Source of the DNA: RYN-230 sp963711705 | GTDB taxonomy: Bacteria; Actinomycetota; Actinomycetes; Streptosporangiales; Streptosporangiaceae | Reading direction: 5' to 3' | Length of the DNA stretch: 64,000 bases | Assembly (NCBI GenBank): GCA_963711705.1 | Contig: CAVQFM010000008.1 | Location: 310,001 to 374,000 of the forward strand | Part shown: positions 42,069 through 51,888 of the stretch, in pieces | How positions within the stretch are numbered: the stretch's first letter is position 1 | How the letters are laid out: every line of letters begins with the position of its first letter | The notes under the pieces: model-generated | The model's input: the letters and a program-made list of their open reading frames with translations, nothing else | Database searches by the model: none | Told to the model about the DNA's origin: nothing | Program-made: the position numbers and the translations under genes

Positions 42069-43742
42069 TCAGTCGAGGTAGTCCCGCAGCACCTGGGACC
42101 GCGACGGGTGCCGCAGCTTCGACATGGTCTTGGACTCGATCTGCCGGATGCGCTCCCGGGTCACCCCGTACACCTTGCCGATCTCATCCAGGGTCTTGGG
42201 CTGCCCGTCGGTCAGCCCGAACCGCATGGACACCACCCCGGCCTCACGCTCGGACAGCGTGTCCAGCACCGAGTGCAGCTGCTCCTGCAGCAGCGTGAAA
42301 CTGACCGCCTCACCGGGCTGGATGGCCTCGGAGTCCTCGATCAGATCACCGAATTCGCTGTCCCCGTCCTCTCCGAGCGGGGTGTGCAGCGAGATCGGCT
42401 CACGGCCGTACTTCTGCACCTCGATGACCTTTTCCGGGGTCATGTCCAGCTCGGCCGCCAGTTCCTCAGGTGTCGGCTCCCGGCCGAGGTCCTGCAGCAT
42501 CTGCCGCTGCACCCGGGCCAGCTTGTTGATGACCTCCACCATGTGCACCGGGATCCGGATGGTCCGCGCCTGGTCAGCCATGGCCCGGGTGATGGCCTGG
42601 CGGATCCACCAGGTGGCGTACGTGGAGAACTTGTAGCCCTTGGTGTAGTCGAACTTCTCCACCGCCCGGATCAGGCCCAGGTTGCCCTCCTGGATCAGGT
42701 CCAGGAACAGCATGCCGCGCCCGGTGTACCGCTTGGCCAGCGAGACCACCAGCCGCAGGTTGGCCTCCAGCAGGTGGTTCTTGGCCCGGCGGCCGTCCTC
42801 GGCGATCCACTGCATGTCGAAGCGCTGGTCATCGCTCAGGCCGGGCACACTCTCGGCCAGCTTCTCCTCGGCGAACAGCCCGGCCTCGATCCGCTTGGCC
42901 AGCTCGACTTCCTGCTCGGCGTTGAGCAGCGGCACCTTGCCGATCTGCTTGAGGTAGTCCTTGACCGGGTCCGCGGTCGCGCCGGCCGAGGCCACCTGCG
43001 CGGCGGGCAGGTCATCGTCGTCGTCCCCGTAGACGAACGCCTCTTCCTCCGGGCCGGCTGGCTTGGCCGCCACATCCGCCGCCGCAGGCGCTCCCGGCGC
43101 GGCCACCGCGGCGTCCGCGGTCGCCGGGGCCGCGCTCCCGGCTGGGGGCTCCTCGTCCACGTCCTCGTCCGCGGCCTCGGTCACGTCGGCCCCGGTCACG
43201 TCGACCCCGGTCACGTCGACCCCGGTCACGTCAACCCCGGTCACATCGACCTCTACTTCTACTTCCAGGTCCACCGCGGCGACGTCGAAGTCCTCCAGGC
43301 CGTCTTCGGCCAGTTCGACGTCGGCCACCTCGGGGTCGAGATCCGCCAGGTCGGCCACCTCAGCCAGGCCGACCGCTTCGTTACCCGCCACTGCCAAGTC
43401 TGGATCCTCACTCACGATGCCTGACACCCCCCGGTCGCCCGGTGCCGCCTCGTCGCCGGCCTGGCCAGCGGACTTCGGCGGCTTGGACCGCTCACCGGAA
43501 TTCTTCTTTCCCCGGCGCCGCGGCGGGCCGTCCCCGGCCCGCTCCGGCGATACCGGAGCCTCCTGGTCGTCGGCTGCCCCGTTCGCCTCGACGAGCGAGA
43601 CCGCCCGCTCCGGCCGGGAACCAGCGGGATCCCCGGACCCGGCAGACCCAGAAGCCTGCTGCGGCGGCGCTTCCCCGCCCTGGCTTCCCGGCCTCGGCTG
43701 CCTCCGCGCTGCGGAGCCGGCAGCGCTTGCCACCGCGGTCAC
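42069..43742 (-). CDS. sigA: Principal RNA polymerase sigma factor (SigA/HrdB)
   Basis: The essential sigma-70 group 1 factor, 557 residues. Conserved regions are complete: 1.2 ('DPVKDYLKQIGKVPLLNAEQEVELAKRIE' region), 2.1-2.4 ('NLRLVVSLAKRYTGRGMLFLDLIQEGN', 'KFSTYATWWIRQAITRAMADQ'), 3, and 4.2 ('LDEIGKVYGVTRERIRQIE'). The first 240 residues are a long, acidic, low-complexity extension with a VDVTG pentapeptide repeat, as in HrdB-type sigmas with variable N-termini. GTG 43742 is preferred (AAGGA upstream); the frame stays open to 43943 but that part looks non-coding. It directs housekeeping transcription. Confidence 0.95.
   Translation of the reverse strand: MTAVASAAGSAARRQPRPGSQGGEAPPQQASGSAGSGDPAGSRPERAVSLVEANGAADDQEAPVSPERAGDGPPRRRGKKNSGERSKPPKSAGQAGDEAAPGDRGVSGIVSEDPDLAVAGNEAVGLAEVADLADLDPEVADVELAEDGLEDFDVAAVDLEVEVEVDVTGVDVTGVDVTGVDVTGADVTEAADEDVDEEPPAGSAAPATADAAVAAPGAPAAADVAAKPAGPEEEAFVYGDDDDDLPAAQVASAGATADPVKDYLKQIGKVPLLNAEQEVELAKRIEAGLFAEEKLAESVPGLSDDQRFDMQWIAEDGRRAKNHLLEANLRLVVSLAKRYTGRGMLFLDLIQEGNLGLIRAVEKFDYTKGYKFSTYATWWIRQAITRAMADQARTIRIPVHMVEVINKLARVQRQMLQDLGREPTPEELAAELDMTPEKVIEVQKYGREPISLHTPLGEDGDSEFGDLIEDSEAIQPGEAVSFTLLQEQLHSVLDTLSEREAGVVSMRFGLTDGQPKTLDEIGKVYGVTRERIRQIESKTMSKLRHPSRSQVLRDYLD
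43180..43254 (-). repeat. 15-bp tandem repeat encoding VDVTG in sigA
   Basis: Nearly five copies of a 15-bp unit (GTCACGTCGACCCCG on the + strand, starting 43180, 43195, 43210, 43225 and 43240) encode 'VDVTG' pentapeptides in the acidic N-terminal extension. Copies differ at only one or two positions, so the array is young or kept uniform. Confidence 0.85.
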
Positions 43743-44043
43743 CCCTTCCTTCGCTGGACGGCGGCCTGCCGAGCCGCGAATGACGTCTGACTGCACGAAC
43801 TGGCAGGCGACACAGACACCTCTCCTGCGTACATGAGTGGGAACGGACCCTACCTCGTGTACCCCGCTGCGGGGGCAGTGCCGGAAACCGCGCCCGGGCC
43901 GCACGACCGCACGACCCCGGCAGAATTGGCTCCCGACCACCACCTTAGGCGGAGTCTGCGGGTGGCTCGAACCGCCGCCGTTGCTGACGGGGCTGGTGAT
44001 GCCCCACCCAGCAGGGGCGCTGGCCCGTCAGCCCAGCCATTTC
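43743..44043. other. sigA upstream region (no gene)
   Basis: This 301-nt stretch lies between the sigA start and the stop of the SpoIIE phosphatase gene on the same strand. It must hold the sigA promoter, but I see no clear -35/-10 pair and no convincing coding frame. No strong terminator hairpin was found after the phosphatase gene. Confidence 0.5.
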
Positions 44044-46281
44044 TCATACTTTCCCCCTCCGTGCCGCCGGGATGACCGCGCCGGGCAGGTGTTCCGGCGG
44101 TGCGCCGTCCCGCCGGGGCACGTGCAGCACGAGCACGGTCACGTCGTCGTCCTGCTCGTAACCGGTGAGCATCCGGTCTACCAGGTACTCCAGCAGCCGG
44201 GCCGGATCTTCCACCATGCCCGGCCGGGCCTGCGCCGCCACCGACACCAGCTCGTCCAGGCCCGCGTCCAGGCCGCGCCTGCGGTTCTCGACCAGGCCGT
44301 CGGAGTACAGCACGGCCGTCGTCCCCGGCGGCAGCCGGAACACGTACTGCTGCCGCGGGCAGGCCCAGCCCAGCGGCGTGCCCGCCTCAGTGGTGTCCAG
44401 CCGGGGCGGCGCGTCCCGGGACAGCAGCAGCGGTGGCAGGTGCCCGGCGTTGCCGGCCAGGCCCTCCCCGGTGACCGGGTCGACCACCAGGTAGGCCACC
44501 GTGGTCACCTGCTCGTCCAGTTCGGTCGCGGTGAACAGCCGGTCCAGGCCGGCCAGCACCGCGGCGGGCCGCGGGTCGGTCAGCGCCAGCGCCCGCAGCG
44601 CGTTGCGCACCCGGCCCATGCCGGCCGCCGCGGTCAGCCCCTTGCCCATCACGTCCCCGGCGGCCACGGCCAGCCGCCCGTCCGGCAGCCGGAACGCGTC
44701 GTACCAGTCGCCACCGATCTCCATGTTCCTGGTCACCGGCAGGTAGCGGGCCTCCAGGACGATCCCGGGCACGCTGGGCAGCCGGTCGGGCAGCAGGCTG
44801 CGCTGCAGCGTCTCCGCGGTGGTGTGCTCCCGCTCGAACAGCGAGGCCCGCTCCAGCGCGAGCGCGCACTGGCCGGCCAGCGCCTCCAGGAAGACCCGCT
44901 CCTCCTCGGTGATCTGCCGCGGCTTGGTGAACGAGAACCGCAGCGCGCCCAGTGGTGCGCCCGCGGCCAGCAGCGGCAGCCCGACCCAGGCCCGCTCGTC
45001 GCTGTGCGCGAGGAACAGGTCGACGTTGGCCACCCCGTCGAACTGCCGCCGCAGTGACTCCGGGTTCTCCACCAGCACCGGCCGGCGGGTGGTGATGGCC
45101 AGCGTCATCACGCTGGCCACATCCAGCGGGATGTCGCCGCCCGGGGCGCCCGGGCTGTCCGGCAGGCCTACCGGGTTGATCGTGCGCAGCCGGAGCCGCT
45201 CCGGGTCGAGCAGGGCCACCGCGGAGCGCTCCGCGCCGATCGCGGACCGGCCGACCTCGGTGATCACCTCCACCACCTGCAGCACGGTCAGCGCCTCGGC
45301 CAGCATGGAGGTGGCCTGCTGCAGCCGGGCGGTGCGCAGCGCCGCGGCGGACAGCTGCTCGGTCAGCCGGCCGCGCATCTCCTCGGCCTCACGCTGGCCG
45401 GTCACGTCGGTACTGGCGCCGACCCACTCAATGATCTTCCCGTCCCGTTCGATCGGGACCGCGCGGACGTCGTAATGACGATATGAGCCGGTCTTGGTCC
45501 GCACCCGGTAACGGCTGTCGAATACCTTGCCCGCACCGACGCATTCCCGCCATTCCCGCTCCACCCGTTCGCGGTCTTCGGGATGAATCGCGTCCAGCCA
45601 GCCATTGCCCAGGTACTCCTCCAGGCTCTGGCCGGTTATCCACCGCCACTCCGGCGAATCCTCGGCGATCTGCCCGGTGGGCGTGGTCACCCAGACCACC
45701 TGCGCGCCCGCCTGCACCAGCGACCGGTAACGTTCCTCGCTGCGGCGCACGGCTTCGGCGGAATTCTGCCGGTCGGTGACGTCCACCGCGATCAGCGCGA
45801 CCCCGGCGATATTTCCCTCGGGATCGTGCGAGGGGAACCAGGAGAACGCCCAGTGCCGGTCATCGCGGGCGCGCCCAGCACGGCTGGCCGGGCCGGCCAC
45901 CGGCTTGGCCACGGCGGCCCGCCCGGGTGCGGCGGGGCGGGCCGGAGCGGGCCGGCCCGGGCCCGCGGCCGCGTCGGCCGGGCCAACCGGCTGGTTCGAC
46001 TCGTACAGCGGCTGGCCCTCGGCCAGCACGTGCCGGACCGCGGATTCCACCCGGGAGGCCAGCGTGCCGGGCCAGACCTCCGAGGGCAGCAGGCCCAGGT
46101 GCGCCTCCAGGTCAAGGCCGTCCAGCCGGGCCAGGGTCTGGTTGATCCGCCGGAAGCGCAGGTCAGGCCCGAAGAAGGCGAAACCAATGGGAGCCTCGCG
46201 AAGCAGCGTGGCGAGCAGGGCCGAGTCGGACACGTCCAGCCCGGATACCCGGGGCTGAGGCACGGAGGTATCAGTACTCAT
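44044..46281 (-). CDS. PAS/PAS/GAF/SpoIIE serine phosphatase
   Basis: A 745-residue soluble signalling protein. It has a first PAS domain (about residues 15-170, 'LLREAPIGFAFFGPDLRFRRINQ'-like start), interrupted by an Ala/Pro-rich linker, a second PAS_3 domain (about 185-310, 'WITGQSLEEYLGNGWLDAIHPEDRE'), a GAF domain (about 340-490) and a C-terminal PP2C-type SpoIIE phosphatase with metal motifs 'GGDWYDAF' and 'AAGDVMGKG' and 'EQDDDVTVLVLHV' at the end. Such proteins act on phospho anti-anti-sigma factors in Actinobacteria. No RsbW-like kinase domain is fused and no partner is next to it. GGAG lies 8 nt before the ATG. Confidence 0.92.
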   Translation of the reverse strand: MSTDTSVPQPRVSGLDVSDSALLATLLREAPIGFAFFGPDLRFRRINQTLARLDGLDLEAHLGLLPSEVWPGTLASRVESAVRHVLAEGQPLYESNQPVGPADAAAGPGRPAPARPAAPGRAAVAKPVAGPASRAGRARDDRHWAFSWFPSHDPEGNIAGVALIAVDVTDRQNSAEAVRRSEERYRSLVQAGAQVVWVTTPTGQIAEDSPEWRWITGQSLEEYLGNGWLDAIHPEDRERVEREWRECVGAGKVFDSRYRVRTKTGSYRHYDVRAVPIERDGKIIEWVGASTDVTGQREAEEMRGRLTEQLSAAALRTARLQQATSMLAEALTVLQVVEVITEVGRSAIGAERSAVALLDPERLRLRTINPVGLPDSPGAPGGDIPLDVASVMTLAITTRRPVLVENPESLRRQFDGVANVDLFLAHSDERAWVGLPLLAAGAPLGALRFSFTKPRQITEEERVFLEALAGQCALALERASLFEREHTTAETLQRSLLPDRLPSVPGIVLEARYLPVTRNMEIGGDWYDAFRLPDGRLAVAAGDVMGKGLTAAAGMGRVRNALRALALTDPRPAAVLAGLDRLFTATELDEQVTTVAYLVVDPVTGEGLAGNAGHLPPLLLSRDAPPRLDTTEAGTPLGWACPRQQYVFRLPPGTTAVLYSDGLVENRRRGLDAGLDELVSVAAQARPGMVEDPARLLEYLVDRMLTGYEQDDDVTVLVLHVPRRDGAPPEHLPGAVIPAARRGKV

Positions 46282-46806
46282 CGCCCGCACTCCAGTCCCG
46301 TTGCCTGAGCCATGCAACGGCTCCTTCCTGCTCACTGCGGACCCAAGCAGGCTAGCGGCAGCACCACGGTTTTCGAACGCACGGGCGCGGCGCCCCGCCA
46401 ATTGGGTGCGGCTGCGTCCCGGAAACCGTGCACACCCACAGTGGCCACGCAGGCGAGCTTCCCACATCCTAGGCGATATCGCGCCCGGCCGAGGGCATCC
46501 TGGCGACCTCGCCCGGCTGGGGAGATGGCGATCGCCACCTGCCTGCCGGTGGGACCGCGCATCCCGCCGCGCCCGGCGGCACAGAAATTTCGTTCCGGCC
46601 ACGCCGCCTAATGACCGGAATGTCCGCTGTTCCCGGTGCCGGATGCCCGTAATATCTGCCACACGCGGAAACATGGCCACCATCCGGCGCGGACGGGGCA
46701 CGGCGCCGCGAGAATCTGGAAAGCTGTCTGTGTGAGCCCGCAAAGCCGACGACGAGAGCCCCCAGGCGGGCCGGGCCACTCAGGCCATGGGAAGGGAATC
46801 CGCTCG
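46282..46806. other. Divergent intergenic region (no gene seen)
   Basis: A 525-nt region between the divergent phosphatase gene and the conserved gene at 46807. It is slightly less GC-rich than its surroundings, with A/T-richer patches near 46360 and 46580-46690. I find no frame with family resemblance, no RNA motif that I recognise and no strong hairpin. In-frame GTG codons near 46730 mean the downstream gene could begin a little earlier. Confidence 0.5.
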
Positions 46807-48419
46807 GTGATCCCCGTACCCGCGCCGCCCAACGCCCTCTTCGCCGAGATGCTGCGCGCCGCCCGCGAGCTGCTGGCCGTGCGCAGCCCGCTGGACGCGG
46901 AACTTATGGTCAGCGAGCTGCTCGGCACCTGGTGGGGGGAGCGGTCGCCGCGCAGCTCGGCCGGGGACGTCGAGGAACTGGTCGGTGAGGGCCTGGTCAG
47001 CTACGCGGCCCAGCAGCGCAGTCCCGCGTCGCTGGCCCTGCTGTCCGGCATCGCCTGCCTGGGCACGCCCCGGCAGGCGATGCAGGCCGAGGCGGCCGCG
47101 CTGGCCCAGATCGAGGGGGGCGTGGTCCGGCCATCCTGGGCCGAGCACGTGGGCATGGTCACCGCGGGCGACTGCTACGTGAACTCCGACATGTTCGGGG
47201 ACCGCGACGAGGTCGTCTGCGTGTTCAGCTACGCCGGGGAAGAACCGCACGCCCTGGTCATGGTGGTGGACTACAACGCGGGCGGCATGCTCCGCGACGG
47301 CTGGGTGACCTCCCAGGTGGACCGGCTGCTGGAGCGCTGCCAGGCGGCCGGCTCAGCCGGTGCCGGGCCGCCCACCCGGGTCACGTTCAGCCAGGTGGAG
47401 TCGCCGCAGGCGCGGCGGCTGCTGGAGACCGCACTGGCCGTGACCGAGGCGGGCAGCGGGCCGCCGCCGAGCGAGTCGTTCGCGTCCTATCACGCGTTCA
47501 TCCGGGCCCGGATCCGCACCCTGCCGCCCGCCCGGCCCGGCCCCGCGGCGCGGAACGGGACCAGCCCGGCCGGCCGGGCACCGTGCCCTGGGCCACCGGC
47601 CACGGGTCCGGCTGGGGCGGGGCGACCGCCCGGCGGCACGCCTGGACCCGGGACCGCCGGGCCATGCTGGTGGCCGAGTTCCTCGCCTCGGACGAGGCCG
47701 AGGACCTGTCGGACACCCAGGCGGCCAGCCGCTGCGCGGACCACATCATCGACTATGGGTGCGACCGCGACTTCGGGCGGCCGCTGCGGATGAGCCCGGC
47801 CAAGGTGGCCACGTTCCTGCTCGACTGGCTGCCCCGCAAGGTGCTGCTGGCCCCGGCCGAGCAGCACGCGATGCCGCATGTGCTGGCCGCCTGGGTGCGC
47901 TGGGCGGGCCGCCGGCAGGACCTGGCCGCGGACGTCATCGCCGAGACCCTGGACGCGGTGTTCGAGTCCATGGGCACGTTCGCGCAGGTCTACCACGACC
48001 CGACCGCGTTCGGCCTGGACGCCTCGCTGGTCGCCCGGCTGCTGCCGGACGGTGACCTGGAGGCGCTGCCCCGCCGGGCGTTCGCGTTCCCGGTGCTGCG
48101 CGGCATGTTCGGCGCCACCGACCTGGCCGGGCTGGACCCGGCCGAGCCAGCCGACCGGCGGACCCTGCTGGCCGCCGATCACAACGACGCGAACGGGCGG
48201 CCCAGCGGCCCGCTGCACCTCGACCGGCACCTGGTGCTCGCCGACCGGCTGTGGCGCGGCGACCCGCCCGAACTGTGGGAGGCCGCACAGCGCCTGCTGG
48301 ACCGGGGCGAAGACCGGCATGCGGTGCTGCACACGCTGATGTACGTCATCCGGGACGCCGGGTCCGATCCGGCCAGCCTGATCGCCGCGCTCCGCGAGCT
48401 TCCCCCGGCCGCGCCGTAG
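46807..48419 (+). CDS. Conserved protein of unknown function (single-base frameshift)
   Basis: Read across one lesion, this is an approximately 537-residue soluble protein that I recall only as an unnamed actinobacterial family. The N-terminal half contains 'LMVSELLGTWWGE', 'GDCYVNSDMFGDRDEVVCVFSYAGEEPHALVMVVDYNAGG' (in parts) and 'SYHAFIRARI'; the C-terminal half contains 'AWTRDRRAMLVAEFLAS', 'DYGCDRDFGRPLRMSPAKVATFLLDWLPRKV' and 'HAVLHTLMYVIRDAG'. It is largely helical without membrane spans or catalytic motifs that I can name. One base is missing in the CCGGCCGGCCGGGC run near 47575: restoring it joins '..NGTSPAG' to 'VPWATGHG..'. GTG 46807 has GGGAAGGGA upstream. It is convergent with the AAA+ gene. 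Confidence 0.72.
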
Positions 48420-48438
48420 CCGCTGCGGCCTACCAGCT

Positions 48439-51008
48439 TTAACGCTCGGTGCCCCCGGCTGCCCCATCAGGGGCCGGCGCGTCCCGGGTCAGTCCTGTCG
48501 GGTGGCCGCTCGCGGCCGCGGTCAGGCCGCCCGGCACGGCCGCGGCCAGTTCCTGGAAGGCGCCACGCAGGTCGGCCGCGGACACGGTGGTCAGGTCGGC
48601 GGCGCTGGCCTCCTCCTCCAGGTCGGCCACCCGCATGTCCCGGGCCGCGCAGGCCCGCTCGAACAGGCTGCGCGCGAACCGCCCGTTGCCCAGCTCGTCG
48701 ATCTGCCGGTGCTGGGCGGTCAGCTGGAAGATCTCTTCGAGCACCGGCAGCGCGTCCGGCTCGAACGTGTCGCCGTGCTGCTCGGCGATCACCCCGGCGA
48801 TCTTGACCAGCTCCCCGGACGAGTAGCTGGGGAACCCGATCCGCACGCTGAACCGCGAGGCCAGGCCCGGGTTGCTGCGCAGGAACCGGTCCATGTCCGC
48901 GGGATAGCCGGCCAGCACGATGACCAGGCGTTCCCGGTCGTCCTCGGCCCGCTTGAGCAGGGTGGCCACCGCCTCGGAGCCGTACGCGTCCCCGCCCGAG
49001 TAACCCACGTTGTAGAGCGAATAGGCCTCGTCGATGAACAGCACCCCACCGAGCGCCGAATCGATCAGCTTCCCGGTCTTGATCGCCGTGGACCCGAGGT
49101 GCTCGCCGACCAGGTCGGCCCGGTGCGCCTCGATCACCTCCGGGCGGACCAGCAGCCCGAGCGCGGTGAAGATCCGGCCGAGGATGCGGGCCACCGTGGT
49201 CTTGCCGGTCCCCGGCGGCCCGGTGAACACGAAGTGCCGGACCGGGGGCTGGCTGGACAGGCCCTGCCGCTCCCGCAGCCGGGCCACCCGGAGCTGGGCG
49301 GCGATCTCGTGCACCTGCCGCTTGACCGGCTCCAGGCCGACCAGCTCATCCAGCTCGGCCAGGGCGTTCTCCAGGGTGGGCGCCTCGGTGTACCCGCGGA
49401 ACCGCGCGGTCAGCTCGGCCCCGGCCCGCTCCAGGTCGGCCGCTTCCAGGGTGACCAGCTCGTCCGGTGACGGTTCGGCGCCGAGCGCCATGATGCGGAC
49501 ATCCCGGGTCCGGCCGGCTTTCTCCAGCAGGCTGCGCACGAACCGGCCGTTCCCCAGCTCATCGGCGAGCCGGCGGCGCCCGACGTCTTCCATCATCCGC
49601 CACAGCACCGGGCGGGCGTCGGGGTCGAGGACCTCGCCGCGCTGGTCCAGGTACAGGTCGGCCAGCGCCATCAGCTCGGCGGGCGTGTAGCTGGGGAACT
49701 TGACCCGCAGGCCGAACCGGGAGTTCAGCCCGGGGTTGCTGGCCAGGAAGCTCTCCATCTGCTTCTCGTAGCCAGCCAGGATGATAATGAGGTCGGTGCG
49801 GTTGTCCTCGGCCCGCTTCAGCAGGGTCTGCACCGCCTCGTGGCCGAACCGGTCGCCCTGCCCCTCACCCTCGTTGATCAGGCTGTACGCCTCATCGATG
49901 AACAGCACCCCGCCGAGCGCGCTGTCCACCAGGTCATTGGTCTTGATCGCGGTGGCGCCGAGGTACTCACCGACCAGGTCGGCGCGGGACGCCTCGACCA
50001 CGCTCGGCATCTCGAGCAGCCCGTAGGCGTAGAACAGCTTGGCGATGATCCGGGCGACCGAGGTCTTGCCGGTGCCGGGTGGCCCCAGGAACACGAAGTG
50101 CTGCATGGGCTTGTCCACGCCGTAGCCGACCTGGGCCCGCCTGCGGGCCGCCTCGACCGACGCGGTGATCTGCCGGACCTGCTCCTTTACCGAGTCCAGG
50201 CCGATCATGTTCTCCAGTTCGGCCTTGGCCTGGGCGATGGTGATCTCCGGCGGCGCTGGCGCACTGGCCGCCCGGTCGCGGGCGGCCGGGAACTCGGCCG
50301 GGCGCAGCGGGCCTTCCGCGGTCTGCAGCACCCGGGATGCTTCGGCCGCCGGGCCACCGCGGCCGGCCTGCTGTGGCGGCCGCCGGCCGGCCGGCCGCCG
50401 GCGCCCGGCGGCCGGGGCGCGGCCAGCGCGCTGCCGCGGCCCTGCTGCCGGCTGAGGGCCCGGGCTTCCTGCTGGGACTTGCCCAGCCGCCAGCCCAGCA
50501 CGCTGAGCCCGAGCAGCCAGGTGACGGCGTAGCTGATGACCTGGTGGTGCGGGACGAGCCACCAGATCAGCAGGCCCGGTGGCAGGGCCCAGACCATGGC
50601 CAGGGCCACGGTCCGGCAGGGCACGTAGCGCCGGGACAGCGCCGGGGCATGCGCGGCGGCCACCGCAGCGGCGGGCAGCAGGAGCAGCGGCACGGTCCCG
50701 GCCCCGACGCGGTTGGTGACGGCGGCGACGGCCAGGATGGCCACTACGCCCCAGATGCCGACCAGCACCGACGCGGCTACCGACGTCCGGCCCCGCCACA
50801 GCGCGTAGGGCCCGTAGCCGAGCACCACCAGCACGACCACGTCCCACACCCGCGCGCCCAGGCTGAAAGACAGCACCACGAACAGCACCAGCGCGCTGAC
50901 CAGCAGGATCTTCACCGGCAGCGGAGCCGCGAGGACGGCCTGGCGCACCCGCGCCAGCCCCTCCTGCGCCATTCGCCTGCCAGGCAGGGACCCGTCGTCT
51001 GGCCGCAT
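48439..51008 (-). CDS. Membrane-anchored tandem AAA+ ATPase, CbbX/SpoVK type (single-base frameshift)
   Basis: About 856 residues when one missing base in the CCGGCCGGCCGGCCG tract near 50390 is restored. The N-terminus has six hydrophobic segments in about 200 residues; then come two AAA+ domains of the CbbX/SpoVK/EccA group. Walker A is 'GPPGTGKT' in both, Walker B 'GVLFIDEAYSL' in both, and the arginine-finger segments read 'GLNSRFGLRVKFPSY' and 'GLASRFSVRIGFPSY'. Relatives remodel Rubisco (CbbX) or drive type VII secretion (EccA), but those lack a membrane domain at the N-terminus. No substrate gene is adjacent, so its role is unknown. Confidence 0.82.
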
Positions 51009-51379
51009 CTTGCTCCCTCGTGCCGTTCCTTGTATAGCGCATTACCACGCGCTTACAGCGACACACAACCAGATACCGGCAGGGAATGGCCAGGCCAGGC
51101 TGTCCCCGGCCGGCCTCCACGGGGTCGCCGCCCGGGCCGGCCGCGCCGCGGCGCGCCGACCCTGCCAGGGTAATGGCCCATAACTGGCCGGCACCTTTCC
51201 GGCTCCCGGCGGCCCACCACTCACACCGCCCTGACCTGGTCTTTTTTAACCGCCCTTGAGCCGGCAAAACGGCGCGCAATACCGCCCTCCGGCCCGCCGC
51301 GCCCACGGGCCCAGCCCGCCCCGGCAAATAGTTCGGCTAGCAGATAATCTAGAAGCTGATCTATCTGGGAGGCTGAGCC
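51009..51379. other. Divergent promoter region between AAA+ and MarR genes
   Basis: A 371-nt region without a credible gene. Close to the MarR start it becomes AT-richer (51330-51372), with AGATA and TATCT arms of a weak dyad around 51345-51369, a possible autoregulatory site. A run of six T at 51241-51246 stands out in this GC-rich genome. Confidence 0.45.
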
Positions 51380-51877
51380 ATGCCGACAACCGTGCCCGCC
51401 CGGCGTGTCGAGGATCTGTCCTACCTGCTGGCCCACACCAGCCATGTGCTGGCCACCCAGATGTCCGTGGCCATGGCCAGCATCGGGATCACCCCGCGGG
51501 CCTACTGCGTGCTGTTCCACGCGATGCAGGCCGAGCGGACCCAGATCCAGCTGGCCGAGATCGCCGACCTGGACAAGACCACGATGGTGGTCACCGTCGA
51601 TGAGCTGGAACGGGCCGGGCTGGCCGAGCGGCGCCCGTCCGGCACCGACCGGCGGGCCCGGATCATCGCGGTGACCGACGCAGGGCGGAAGGTGGTCGCC
51701 GAGGGCACCCGGATCGCCGACGGCGTGCACCGCGCGGTCCTGGACGCACTGCCCGGGGCCGAGCGGGATGTGCTGGTCAGCGCGCTCAGCCGGCTCGCGG
51801 CCGGCTACCTGGCCATGCCGGCTGGCAGCGACCGCCCAGTCCGCCGCGCCCGCCAGCGCAGCACCGGCCCGGGTTGA
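51380..51877 (+). CDS. MarR-family transcriptional regulator
   Basis: A 165-residue winged-helix protein: 'YCVLFHAMQAERTQIQLAEIADLDKTTMVVTVDELERAGLAERRPSGTDRRARIIAVTDAGRKV' in parts, with the MarR wing 'DRRARIIAVT' and the recognition helix 'DKTTMVVTVDELE'. The C-terminal 15 residues are basic and may be disordered. GGGAGG lies about 8 nt before the ATG. The nearest candidate targets are itself and the convergent GvpL/F gene or the divergent AAA+ gene; none is proven. Confidence 0.9.
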   Translation: MPTTVPARRVEDLSYLLAHTSHVLATQMSVAMASIGITPRAYCVLFHAMQAERTQIQLAEIADLDKTTMVVTVDELERAGLAERRPSGTDRRARIIAVTDAGRKVVAEGTRIADGVHRAVLDALPGAERDVLVSALSRLAAGYLAMPAGSDRPVRRARQRSTGPG

Positions 51878-51888
51878 CCGGCCGGCCA

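Noticed and set aside
42108..43424. 438-codon plus-strand frame over sigA
   Set aside because: Shadow frame of the sigma factor, Gln/His/Leu-rich without domains.
50370..50405. Phase-variable tetranucleotide repeat switching the AAA+ gene
   Set aside because: Other genes show similar single-base breaks in GGCC tracts, so a systematic error explains it better; the tract has only about three repeats.
51345..51369. MarR autoregulatory operator
   Set aside because: The arms AGATA/TATCT are only 5 bp and the interior is asymmetric; mentioned in the gap note but not claimed as a site.
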